Positions 1 through 10,805 of a stretch of DNA of 64,000 bases are shown one piece after another; within the stretch, counting starts at the first letter, position 1, and the number at the start of each line of letters is the position of its first letter. The stretch lies in the NCBI RefSeq assembly GCF_000237925.1, contig NC_031497.1, forward strand, positions 11,082,512 to 11,146,511, read 5' to 3'. Source of the stretch: Schistosoma mansoni. Its lineage: Eukaryota; Platyhelminthes; Trematoda; Strigeidida; Schistosomatidae. Below the pieces are notes generated by a model. That model did no database searches. It was not told where the DNA came from and was given only the letters and a program-made list of their open reading frames with translations. The position numbers and the translations under genes were made by a program.

Positions 1-430
1 TGACCAACGATTGGTTCGTACACCATTTGTTCCTTCAGGATCCTGGAGCCCATGTGCACCATTGGTTTGGAATCAGGATTTTCCAACTCCCCTAGGTGGA
101 CCCTTCGTGTCCACCAACCCGGTTACAGCGCCGGACATTCGCTTTTCGTCCTCTCACTTTCGTAAACAACAGTAGTGCCACGAGAAGGCAGTGAGTAGGA
201 CTTCCCTGGCAGAGGCTATATATTCGCGTGGCCATGTGAGAGCATTTCGAGAGAGAGAGAGCGGACTCTCCCCACTCTCGGCCGTACCAAGGCATTTGGG
301 GGCTCATGAGATGCTGTAAATGAATGATAGTGTTTCGATTTCCCAGTGCCTAACTCTATTAAACTGGCTTCGAACTTTATCAGATGCCGGATGCTGTCTA
401 GAGCTAAAATGTGAGACTGAGGAATATACA
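1..430 (-). mobile_element. Retrotransposon 5' fragment (RTE-like), runs off left edge
   Basis: The stretch 82-206, read on the minus strand, matches the start of the RTE-clade LINE at 17766-17890 nearly base for base (shared text around CTACTCACTGCCTTCTCG and GGTCCACCTAGGGGAGTT). Minus-strand translation next to the left edge is open and protein-like (RVHLGELENPDSKPMVHMG). The part from 207 to about 430 extends further 5' than the other copy, and a (GA)n run lies at 250-262. Being a repeat is well supported; the exact element name and 5' end are inferred. Confidence 0.5.
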
Positions 431-1054
431 AAATGGAGTAGTGCCTCAGTGGTTAGTGGGTTCGACTTTTAGTAACTAGATCGCAAGTTCTAATCTGATT
501 TGATCTACTTCAGTTTGGACAACATTGATATCTCTGGCAATTGGAGTGTGAATCAAAGTCAAGTACATGGATCTGAACCTCATAATTGAATCACGTTTTT
601 TATGCAATCTGAAACAAAAATATATGTTCAACACTTGTAATTATTTTATTAAGTAGTTTGACTGTGAATTCCTTTAATAACTGCAAGCATAAATGTCCAT
701 TGAGCTGATGCTTGGATTCCGATATATAATGGTAAATTTTCACGAGCCTACGATTATACACTAATCAAACATTTTATGGAATTAGTCAGATATTTTTGGT
801 TGGTAGAGCACCCAGTTTAACCAACTTAAATTTTCTGAAAATATGAAATTTCCCACTAAAATTCTGCAAAGTTACTTGGTTATGTTGTGGGACTCCTTGC
901 TTATGAATAACACTAAATCATACTGTAATGGTGTGCGTAAGTAGAACCTCCGATCTAACCTCAATTTCGATTATTTATCATTTGAGTTTTTTTACAATAC
1001 GGTTGAAGTAAATAAATTAGAATTTTTTTACTCGATAAAATAACAACCACTTAC
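431..1054. other. Non-coding stretch left of SLX1
   Basis: No convincing exon found on either strand. The missing C-terminal SLX1 exon(s), which should encode the remainder of the zinc-binding domain, would be expected on the minus strand to the left of 1055. I do not see a matching Cys-rich stretch here, so they probably lie beyond position 1. This stretch would then be the start of the third SLX1 intron. Confidence 0.4.
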
Positions 1055-1710
1055 TGAAAATGGAATGTGACAAATCTGACAAAGGCCGAATGACGCAATG
1101 TTAGTACCGGGATTTTCTAAACAGTTCGGTTCAATGGGTCCAAAGGCTATCGGCATGTGTAGAGGAGGCACCAAATTTTCCGATAAATTACGTGCATATG
1201 ACTGTTTGATCCATTGAATAGTCAAACCCAGACGGTTCCAAGGTCCTGTGCATAACATCAGTGCTAAAACGCGTAAACGGTAGTCAAAACTGGTTTCTCT
1301 TGATTTTCTAACTGGAAGGGAATCTTTGAGTCGACGTGATAAGTTGGGATTTTGCCACGCCCATTCAAACTAAAAATAAAGGTATGAAAAGTCCGCATTT
1401 TTATATTACTTACTCTTAATGCAGATATCGCATTTGAGAACCCATAAACAATCAAAACCATTTCCCTGAAGAAGATTATTCAAAAACACAATTCTAACCA
1501 TGGTCCTTTACCAGCAGTGGACTTCGCCCCACCCTTTAAACAACCAGCATTATGCTGTCGTATGCGCCTCTTGGGATTTACAGTAAAACCTATGTAAGTT
1601 TTACCACGGAACTTTGGGTTCAGGGATAACAGAATATAACATCCATAAAAAAACCCTTTAAAGTCTTCCTCTTGAAAATCACCGTCATCAAAACACTCAA
1701 AACCATCCAT
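1055..1710 (-). CDS. SLX1: SLX1 structure-specific endonuclease subunit, exons 1-3 (partial)
   Basis: Catalytic subunit of the nuclear SLX1-SLX4 nuclease that cuts branched DNA such as Holliday junctions and 5' flaps. Exons on the minus strand are 1710-1499, 1465-1414 and 1369-1055, giving 193 residues. Introns are 33 nt (1498-1466, GT...TTCAG) and 44 nt (1413-1370, GTAAGT...TTTAG). A further GTAAGT donor follows at 1054. The GIY-YIG domain is clear: FYGCYIL (about 21-27), KTYIGFT (37-43), Arg48/49, then RQHNAG. The likely metal-binding Glu72 sits in [11 protein letters not shown], with codon 71 split by intron 1. FEWAWQNP follows at the start of exon 3, a family signature. CQIC near the end opens the C-terminal zinc-binding domain, whose remaining part (roughly 80 residues by comparison with the ~275-residue human protein) is not present. 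The start ATG at 1710 places the GIY-YIG motif at the usual distance. Confidence 0.93.
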
Positions 1711-2639
1711 ACTATGCTGTCTGAATCAATAAAAAACAAATGTATGGAACTATATCACGGCAATGAGACGAAATAAGTGAGAGTAAATGCCAGGAACAAT
1801 GGAACAAAATCAGCGTTAACGACAAAATAACATAATTTTCCCAAAAAGAAGTAAAACATTCAGGAGTCAGTGAAATAAAAAACGGATTCTAGAAATTAAC
1901 AGACTTGATATGTTACTTATCATCAAATTGTGTTTACAAGTAAAACTTTTGTCTTATTGTGTACAAACTTTCAGTTGTTTTGGTTGTCTGGATGACAGAA
2001 AAGTGAGACATGAATGCCAATGACAGAATATTGTGAATTCACTTTTGTCAAAACGGTTGTTTTATTTTACTGTTATAATTGTTGGAAGAATACTTACCAT
2101 CTACATTTACAAGCTTAGTGAGGCATGGTAGTTGTGTCTATACATGGATGCAAAGATCCTGTCTATAAGGAGTAAACATAATGCTAAAGTAAATCTAACA
2201 ACTGATAGGTGTATTTTTGAACGCAGGGACGCTTATAAATGAGGTAGGTTTCGGTGATAATACTAATTGGAAGACGCATATGTCGTTGACCATGCATTTT
2301 ACAAGACAATTTGAAATAACCATAAGTTTAAAACACGAAGTTCGGGATGGCCTTTGAATATTAGGTTTTGCAAATTAATTGGAGTAGGGAAAAATTTACA
2401 ACACATACAACAGCTATTGAACCTCTTTTTATGATCTAATAAATGACAGTACCAACTAACACAGCAAGACAAATATATCTGACACCAAGCCTGGTGGAAA
2501 TATGAAAATTGTGATTGAAACCACCGCTTTTTCCCTTCTGCGACCTTTGACGACTTGCTTCAAGACCGCTTTAACATTTGATGTGTATTAGTTCGATAGC
2601 GTTTTTGTAGGATAACTAAACTCAGTAATATATGCCACT
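1711..2639. other. Upstream of SLX1, no gene seen
   Basis: A TTGATTCAG-type acceptor-like sequence lies just 5' of the SLX1 ATG (about 1715-1730 on the minus strand) and could be a cis- or trans-splice acceptor. The rest is unstructured AT-rich DNA with no recognisable coding content. Confidence 0.35.
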
Positions 2640-3273
2640 TTAGGAGATCCATACATTTCAGAAAACGCTGACTGATATCTATGTGTATCGTAGGTTTTTT
2701 GTCTGTCATTCAGCTTAAGAATACATCTGCGTCGCATCCTTTAGGTGTCGACCTAAGGCCATCAGTTTCGGTTTCAGCTTGCAAAAGGTGGAAAGCTGGG
2801 CAGCTTATGTTAGTCCTGGCAATGGTAGTCCCTCAGTTGATCCAACTTTGTTTGGAAATAGTCGACAGATAGAGCTTCAATCACGTCTTGAGGTAATGAA
2901 TTTCATACAACGATGATTCAATTGGAAAGTCAATATTCAGCTGAAAAGTGATTTGTCCTGGCCTTGTAAACTATTTTGAAGTGTCCTCGTAAATTCCTTG
3001 TTTCGGAAGACAAAAAATTAGGGCATACCAAATGCAAATTTATCACTGAGTAATTTAAAAACTGTGATCAGGCCGCCTCTGGTTCCTCAATATGACAAAA
3101 GAAATAGGCTTAGTTCGGCCAGCTGGAGCTTTGACATTCCGTGAGTCTGCTTAGTTGCGGTTCTCTGAACCTTATCCAACAGCTTACTGTCTCTTTTTAG
3201 ATAGGGGCTAGCCGCTTGTATGCAGTACTGGAGTTTAGGACGCACGAATACTGTTAACAGAGTCAAAACTGTT

Positions 3274-3597
3274 TTGTAGCTGTAAATAATTGCCCAAAAT
3301 CAATAGCTCTTTAAGTGTTCGACATTGGATGCTGACCACATTGCTTGAAGTGGACTTGTTTAGCTGAAGTTCGGTCATGCATCCGCACCAGATCACGTTA
3401 CGACTCAATGTGGGAAACAGCTCCTACGCTCACTAGCCGGATTAGAGTAACCGCTTCTCGATATATTAATAACTTATCAAATATATCTTTTCAACCTCTT
3501 CGCATCTGACTTCTGATTTTAATCAAGTGGGGAACGCTTCGAATATAGGTGTTACTGGTTGCTAGTTGTCAAACTAGAACACTGGTCATATCTTCAG
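3274..3597. repeat. ~320-bp repeat nested in CR1 LINE, copy 1
   Basis: Closely resembles 4270-4605 in the same orientation, sharing blocks such as AAAATCAATAGCTCT, GCATTGGATGCTGACCACA, GGTCATGCATCC and AACTTATCAAATATATCTT. It sits between the YADD and thumb parts of the LINE and does not read as CR1 protein, so it is an insertion or a duplicated segment. Confidence 0.7.
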
Positions 3598-4269
3598 TTT
3601 CGTCATCGACATGATTAAAGGCCCTACATATTTACCATATGGATTTAAAACCTTTGACGGTTATCGCACAGAAGCGTGCAATAGTTTTTAATTCTTAGCT
3701 AATCATGACTCTTAAGTCATTGTATATCTGGATAACAGGAAGCTCACTGTTGTTCACAATGCACGTATCTATACCTCGGTGACCATTATACATTATATTG
3801 TATTCGGGAGCATTTATCGGTGACTTCTAAATTCTAGATCATTCAAATAATTTCTCCACGTCGTTTTAAAGCCTCAAACTATCACGTTTATTTCTTTATC
3901 GCTCTCCATATCTTGATATCGTCAGCATATAACTAAACTGATGATGACAAGAGACTAAGAAGGTCATTTACATGTAGGAGGTACAATATAGGCCCAAAAC
4001 TGTATCCTGAAGCACTCAATAAAACACAATTTCCCAGCTAGACAACTTCGGGTACACTCGTATACTATTAGTGCCTAACTAGGAAGCTTTTTTATCCATA
4101 TTGATAAGTTGTCTCCGATCTCAATACTAGTTCACTTACATAATAGCCGGTTTTAGGGAACTTCGTCAGGAGCTTTGCTAAAGTCAATGCAAGCTTAGTC
4201 TCTAGGTAAGTTTTATTCTTTAGGAACACACCAACTTTGAAAGACTACTAACAAGTTAGTTAGACAAGA

Positions 4270-4605
4270 ACTACCTTATAGCGGTAAATAAGCCCCCAAA
4301 ATCAATAGCTCTGTAAGTGTTAGGCATTGGATGCTGACCACACTAGTTTTAATGGACTCGCCTAGCTGAAGGAGATCGGTCATGCATCCCCACAAGGTCA
4401 CGAATTGGAACGCCGTGTTCAACGTCTCCTGCGATAGCTAACCAGTTTAGATCAGTCACTTCTCTATATATTGATAACCTATCAAATATATCTTCCAACC
4501 TCCTCGCTTCTGACTTTTGATTTCACTGCGTGGGCGAGATTCAATTGTAGAAAATGTTACTGGCAAGGTTTTGTCAAACTACAATACCTGTGACATATTC
4601 AACCT
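4270..4605. repeat. ~320-bp repeat nested in CR1 LINE, copy 2
   Basis: Second copy of the repeat at 3274-3597. It lies between the LINE fingers region and motif A. The two copies differ at many positions, so the duplication is old. Confidence 0.7.
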
Positions 4606-6439
4606 GTTTTAAAGCCATTCTGCTCTTCAGAAGGAATACGGTTTCCGTAGAAATTTTTAAACAACTCCCTTCGAATAATGTTTCCTAGAATTTTAACAAC
4701 CTCTCTAGTTAGGCTTACGGGTCGATAGTTCTCAAGTTTATGTCTCGTACCTATTTAGGAGACAGGACTTACTACAGCATTCTTCCAGTCTTCTGGTAAT
4801 TGGACCCGGGTTAAAGATGGATTATCACATATGCTTCAGGGATTCACGACGAAATTCGCTAGTCCCCTTAGTAGCCTAGGATTCATTTCATCGGTTCCCA
4901 TGGATTTGCCCATGTCAAGCTGGTTTAGCAGACCTAAGACATAAAGTTCTTTAAAATTCAGTGTGTGAGGTGTTTGTGTGAAAAAAGGAAAGGGCGGCTT
5001 TGTGATATATAAATTGATAAAGTAGTTCAGGAATCCTTGAGCTTAACCATTGTCGTCCTCCACCAATGATGAAATACTAATGTCAACCCATATTGCTAGA
5101 ATATTTCATATTCTCTTAATTCATTGGTTTATTTACAGATACAAGTGTTTAGAGCATTCTATAGGTTTCTTGACAAGTTTTTCTTCGTACGACCCTCTGG
5201 ACTTGAGGAAGGTCGAGACACAAATATTTCGAGCATCTCGATATTGAGATTTTGTCTCGTCACTACACAGGCACATAAATCTCCTCGGCATTCTTCTCAT
5301 CTTATGGAGAAAGATATGAACCTCTTTATTTAACTACGATGGTCAGTTTCTCGGACTCCCTGGCTTAGTGACTCTTAAAAAATTCCTGAACACCTCCCAA
5401 GCAGTTTCAATTGAAGACCCTGGTTCTACTGACCAGTCTACTGTGGATGCTGAGTGTATAATATCTTGTATATATGCTTCCCAGACATTAGGTCTGGGTT
5501 GGGCTGACATATGTTCGTTTATGACAGCCATATAGAAATCAACGTTTAGAACTGCATGATAACGTCTACCTAGGGGTGGCGTATGACGGGGGTTTGTGAA
5601 GTTATCCCCATGATGGGTCGGTACGAGGTCTAGTAAGGATGGTTTAGAGTCCGGGTCGTACCTAGTTGATTCTTTCACATGTTACACAAGAGCACATGTT
5701 ATGACCGCATCAACTAGTTCCTATCCAAAGGAATTTTCCAACGAATCGGCCCTCAACTTTTATTCAATTAACCGAAAGTGGATTAAAGTCTACTAAAATT
5801 AAATATCGACCACTTGATGACCAGGTCTTGAAACCGTTTAGCAAAACCTTAATCACATCATAGTTTGCACTGCGGTAGGTTGAAGCAATCGATACCTCTT
5901 GTACTTTGCATTTCAAGCGGCAACTGACAAATTCACATGTCCCACTCTCTTAGGGTACTCTATCAATAACTGTAAATGAGATAGTACTTCTAATGAATAG
6001 AGCTTCTCCTCCTTTACGCTCCTCGATCCTGTAGGCTCTTGCTGAAATGAAACTTTTAAAATCAAATTCCTTACTGTCCACGGACTAGGTCAGACAAGTT
6101 TCTGTGAGAGCGAATACATCCGGTTTGGTTGAGTCTCTTTGTACACCTAGCTCTGATAGCTTGTTAAGCCCGCTTCGGGCATTTGTGTAACACCCAAAGA
6201 CCTTTTATATGCATTCATGTTGAGTGTCTTCGGCATCATTCTCTGTCGAAGCTTATCAACCTGAAAATTTGAGGTTTTAATGTCCTCTTCGTCTCCTTGA
6301 CTTTACGAGCAACAAATAACTTGTCACCATGATCAGTCTTCAATTTCTCAGCTACTTTTTGGGGGACTGGCTTTCCTTTAGCAAGATTAGGACGTTTCCT
6401 AATTATGATCTGTACCCATTCATCAACTTCCGTGGGAGT

Positions 6440-7130
6440 AGCAATTATAGTCACGTTACACGATTTAGGAATTAATTACAAGAGAAGTCTAAACTTTGAA
6501 GAACATGCCTCCTCTATTATTTCTAAAGCTAGACGGCTAATTGGTTTCATAACGAAAAATATCTTCACAACAGAGGCTACGCTTACCTTTTACAAAATAT
6601 GTATGCTACCTTTCTTTGGATACTGTTTTTTTATCTTCTCTAATATGAATACCATATGCCAAATGAGAGTAGATGTCCAGAGACGCTTCACACACTAACT
6701 GCTAGGAAGTGATTTCACTCCTCATTACGCAGATAGATGTAAGCACCTCTTATTAGAACCTTTATGGCACCGTAGGCTAAGGAACAATCTGATATTTTTC
6801 TACAAAGCAATGAAATGACTTTCATTCATAACTTCCTGCCCAACTATGATACATGACCCAGCCTATAGACTAAGAAACAACACATATTTACTATTTATTC
6901 TGAAACACCAAAAACAAATGCGTTATAAGTTTTTTAGTGCAGTATATTTTATTGTGGAACAGATTGTCAATACCTATCCGTAGCTATGACACTTTTACCA
7001 AATTCAACAGTGTTATAACCTTGTTACTTGAATCTAGAGAGCTTCATCAGCTATCCCTTAAATTTCCGCCCACCAATGAGGCACTTTATTATGGACCGCC
7101 TAATATCTGGATGGAACAGTAATATAACGA
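6440..7130 (+). pseudogene. CR1-clade LINE 3' end of ORF2, plus strand
   Basis: Plus-strand translation gives the C-terminal part of a CR1-type ORF2: DLGINYKRSLNFEEHAS, ARRLIGFITKN, TFYKICMLPFF, RRFTH, then LLWNRLSIPIRSYDTFTKF at about 6952-7008 and ALYYGPPNIWMEQ at 7080-7120 with a stop. One stop and at least one frameshift separate the pieces (near 6698 and 6820). It abuts the 5' end of the opposite-strand CR1 copy at about 6.44 kb, giving a 5'-to-5'-like arrangement of two LINE remnants. Confidence 0.78.
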
Positions 7131-8540
7131 ACCCCATTGTTGGTAATATGAATATAACGAAATCACAGGACTCATGCTTTATACTCTCTCACTATTCATT
7201 GATTATCAATCATGGACTTCTGCTCCTAACCCTCAATTTCGGATTCGGAAACTCTCTAATGGTTGAAGATACATTATTCTTCCTAAGTGTCATATCTTTT
7301 TACTTTATTTTTACTACAAGTAGACAGATAACTCACTAATCTTATGGATGCTTATCAACTAAGGTGAATCAAAAGAAGCTAAAAATGGCCTAAATTCCTG
7401 AGAGTTGCTCATTCTTTTGCTTTTCTTACGCTGGAAATTTTACAATCTTCTGCTCTTTCACATCCTTTGATCTAATAGTTTTCATCATTTCTTAACCACA
7501 TAAAATTTGACCTGTCTCTTTTAGCTTATACCATTAGTTATCTTCATAGAAGTATGATATAATAAATGGATGTCTAACCCGTAATGTTTAGCGATCTGAT
7601 TTGCTTGTGGCATGGAAATAGTAGAGACAGTGTATTCCACCTATAGGCTTTAATTAAAGCAATATTCATACTTACCACAAACGTAAGATAGCCTAACATC
7701 GTAAAAGGAGTGAGGGTGGCGTTACTGACCAGCAAACATGATGTTGGGAAGATAATTTCAATCTACCAGTGTCTGTAAAGGAAGAACATGTTCAAATACG
7801 GCCTTTTATATCAAGTGGGATGTCACGGACCAACTGTGTTGATGTTGATTTCTTCATGCAAAATACCTTCTTAAATCGCATTTAAAACGCTGAATTGGTT
7901 CCACTTCCTACCGAGTAATCCTACTACAAGAAAACTAGACAATTCTCTAAAAACGAAGCCTGCTCCATATCCTATAAATTCTACATAAAGCACGAATGGC
8001 TTCGACAAGGAAGGGAGACAGCCATTTCAGTATCAGAATACTGTTTTCAGCACTATGTTTTATAATCACACATAATCTCATACTTTTAGCTTCTTTCCGA
8101 ACCACCTTCATTTATACAGTTACTTGTCCACTCATAGCCTGTTTACACTTATTTGCTTTAACATATTAGAATGCTCTTGCCTAATAAATACATTAACAAC
8201 AGAGATATAGATTAGGAAGTTATACCTTAACTATTCCTCCATGAACACTGCTCCTCCTCTGTCCTTTCTTTTTCTCACCCATTTTTTCAACCCCCTTGAG
8301 ATGCACCACCGAAAACAGATATGGGACGGGTGACTTCGTCCTGCACCATTATTAAAGCCTCAGATATCCAGAGGGATATAAGGTTGCGGTTTCTAGAAGC
8401 CCCTAACTTCCCATGGATCTATTCTCGACCATCAGTTGCATGTCGCAATGCAACGTTCATAAAGGGCACTAATTGTGATATTGACAATACGACTCTTACT
8501 GAATCCATGTGCACCAATATCTTATAAAATATTGACCCAA
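7131..8540. other. CR1 3' UTR and unassigned DNA
   Basis: The first 300-400 bases after the LINE stop are probably its 3' UTR (inference from position). The remainder to 8540, including a short open stretch at 8321-8527, has no recognised homology. No RNA gene or splice-flanked exon was found. Confidence 0.3.
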
Positions 8541-9410
8541 CTGAGTAATTTACTTCAGTGAAAATTGTCACTTCTGTAACAATTTGATCTTGCCTGTAAA
8601 CTGGTTTGTCTCATGTAACAAACTGTTTTTTGGGAACAAATTAATATTATTAATAAAATGCAAAATTGGTAAATTGTCCAGTTCACAGCAAGACAATATC
8701 CTGCTAAATGCACACGAAATAGTGACAATATTAGATGACCAAGAAACAGAATATTCTGGAGGTAAAGCCCTGATCCCAGCATAAAATGAAGCTCTACTGA
8801 CTCCTCCTAACTCTGAAAAGAACCGTCAGCCAGAGGAAAATTACGGATCACGTGATATTGGTCAAGAAAGCTGTCGAGACTCTTATCCGGAAAATGACCG
8901 TAACAGTACGATTAACCCAGTTGTGCCAGGTGTAATTCAAAATCATTGGGAGACAGAAGCCTAAAATGAACCAACTTGTCCGATTTTTCATATCGTTTCA
9001 CTAGATGTCGTTTCTCAGTGGTGCACACAGTTTTGATGAAATCTCCCATAAAAAATGAGAAAAATATATCAGATGAATCAAATGACATGAAATCTAATGC
9101 AATCTTGTTGGATTTTGATTTCTTTGGTTTTCCAGTGTCCACTAATGAAATTCTCAATGAATGTTCCAGAAGAAACAAACCCTGATGACCTCAAATTAAA
9201 TGTCGTTCATCATCACCATCTTGTCATTTCTAGCGGACTCTCCATTCAATGGGAGAAAAATGTTTTAAATAAAGCCATATTAATTGTAACTTGAAGATAT
9301 GAGGATCCAACATTATTTTGTGTCGGGGAGGAAAATGTTGGAGAATTTCAAGTTACAGATAATTTTTTTAAAATCAGGATCTAAACTTCAAATCTTCAAA
9401 AGAAGGGAGG
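8541..9410 (+). pseudogene. Decayed 3' internal part of an LTR retrotransposon
   Basis: Plus-strand frames give broken peptide runs (for example CNKLFFGNKLILLIKCKIGK at about 8609-8668, and NRQPEENYGSRDIGQESC at about 8821-8874) that look like a pol C-terminal tail. They are followed by a purine-rich tract AAAAGAAGGGAGG at 9398-9410 immediately before an LTR start TGTTACATCC at 9411. A polypurine tract abutting an LTR is the expected 3' architecture. I do not see reverse transcriptase or integrase motifs, so the coding assignment is tentative. Confidence 0.42.
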
Positions 9411-9850
9411 TGTTACATCCTAGTGAAGATCAAAATATGGGTAACTCCCGGGATTTATTAATAGACTAATATTATATATATTCCAATTGTATAACTGTTC
9501 AATAACTAGATTATGTATATCTATATCCCACTTGTTATAAGCTTCGTTTTGATTTACAGATTATTGTTATGCGATTTAGTGCTCCTGAATTATATTCAGT
9601 TAATTGATTACTGTCCTCCACGTTCACAGCCACATTCGGCTTGATCTTGTACCAATATTACTTTCTATTTCATGGTGTGATGTGGCCTGTTTGTCTAGTT
9701 TATAAAGCGAGTGTGCTTGAAATAAATGATTCGCATAGCAGAAGCTGTTATTGGTATTCTAGACTCAACTGGAATGGCTAGGTGGATAAAGGACAAGTTA
9801 GGACGCTGCTTATACTGGTCGGACGTCATTGGTTTGGCACAATGCTAAGA
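9411..9850 (+). mobile_element. LTR (3' LTR, truncated), same family as 49525-50028
   Basis: Aligns over its length with the LTR at 49525-50028, sharing phrases such as CAGCCACATT.GGCT, ATCTTGTAC.AA, GATGTGG, TATAAA and GAAGCTGTTATTGGT/GAGGCTATTATTGGT. It begins TGTTACATCC next to the polypurine tract and loses similarity near 9850, so it lacks the 3' terminus. Confidence 0.65.
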
Positions 9851-10450
9851 TTGGATAAGTCGCATTTTGTTTGGTAAATAAAAGCCGGGAATAAAATCAC
9901 AACATATTAGTAGTGACCTATTTAAATTCACGACAGTTGTCAAGGTTAAATACACATGCGATGGACATTGCGCGTCAGGCTTCGTTGTACGATGCATGAA
10001 AGTTATCCATATGTTGAGAGGCGTTTGAAGAAAACTGGCTAGTAGTTGCAAGGGATGCATAGCATGGCGTACTCACTCGTGATGTGGTTAGGATACGTGT
10101 CCGAGCGCTTTCAGCTATGACGTCCAGCAAAACTAATAGGGTCAGCGTCTATAGTGACACAAACGAGGATTTAATAAGGATACAATGATTAACAGAATAA
10201 GTAGTATTTCACGAAACTGAATAGTGAACTTCATGCCGGAACATCTTTCAAAGTAACACTCATAGAAAAACCATATATTTTGAGAGACGAAAGTAATAAT
10301 GAAGAACTTGTAATAGATGTTACTTTCCAGTTTGTTTTGAGTAATTACCACAAAAAGAGCTCACAGAATTAAGAAATCTTCTTATCTGTTCTTGACGCCG
10401 ACAGTTTATAAAGAAGTTTCCTGAAACCAATGATACATGACAGTATTATA
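9851..10450. other. No gene seen
   Basis: Mixed-composition DNA without long open frames or recognised repeats. Short opposite-strand open frames at 9845-10060 and 10142-10351 have no protein-like features. Confidence 0.3.
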
Positions 10451-10454
10451 TTCT

Positions 10455-10805
10455 CCCGTCAAAGTCTTTCAACTCTGCCTGTAGACCCTCCGGGGTCTAC
10501 TGCCGGTCCCAAGACTGGGAAAAAGGAGGAGGGTTGGGGATGAGGCCAGAGACCCCATCCTGTAGAAAAATAACCCGCTAAGAAAACGCTAACCAGGAAA
10601 AAATTATTCAAACCATTTTAACTCTGCCCTGGGAGTTGAAGGAAGATTTATGACGCCTCATGGTGAAAGCCGAGATTCGTCAGAAGTCACGAGATCGATG
10701 CCCCTTCTAACAAAGAAAGGCCCAGGACAGAGTGGGTTGGAGAATGCTGGTCGGCGGCCTATGCTCCATGGTCAGTAACAGGCGTAAGTGAGTCAAAGAC
10801 TTTCC
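10455..10805 (+). mobile_element. Internally deleted RTE-clade element (5' region joined to 3' end)
   Basis: Positions 10480-10700 resemble an RTE 5' region (GC-rich run CTGTAGACCCTCCGGGG; GATGAGGCCAGAGACCCC). Positions 10715-10795 encode the RTE ORF C-terminus (reading QDRVGWRMLVGGL-like) and match the 3' ends at 47090-47165 and 53815-53880. The reverse transcriptase between them is missing. The element ends in GTAAGTGAGT, like the GTAAGTAAGTA tails of the other copies. Confidence 0.65.

Larger units (their letters stand above)
2640..6460 (-). mobile_element. CR1-clade (SR1-like) LINE, near full length but decayed
   Basis: Minus-strand translation in shifting frames follows a CR1-type ORF2 from right to left. 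An ORF1/upstream peptide is at 6454-6236. The endonuclease start is near 6200 (CYTNARSG-like) and endonuclease sequence continues to 5700. A 111-residue open piece spans 5678-5343. Reverse transcriptase fingers are at 4900-4620 (DEMNPRLLRGLANFV; LEECC). Motif A (CIDFSKA.DEVP) is at 4200-4140. Motif B/C (FGPILYLLHVNDLL, then LYADDIKIW) is at 4000-3910. The thumb/C-terminus lies at 3140-2760. Many stops and frameshifts make it dead. A roughly 320-bp repeat interrupts the ORF twice (see separate entries). The same family's endonuclease start recurs at 29374-29530. Assignment to CR1 rests on motif order and wording; the subfamily name is inferred. Confidence 0.82.

Noticed and set aside
440-525. 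Possible tRNA-derived fragment (GTGCCTCAGTGGTTAG, then GCAAGTTCTAATC)
   Set aside because: Box B too degraded, no ribozyme or second copy; could be chance.
2681-2872. Plus-strand 63-codon frame and similar small frames at 5050-5333
   Set aside because: Shadows of the minus-strand CR1 ORF.
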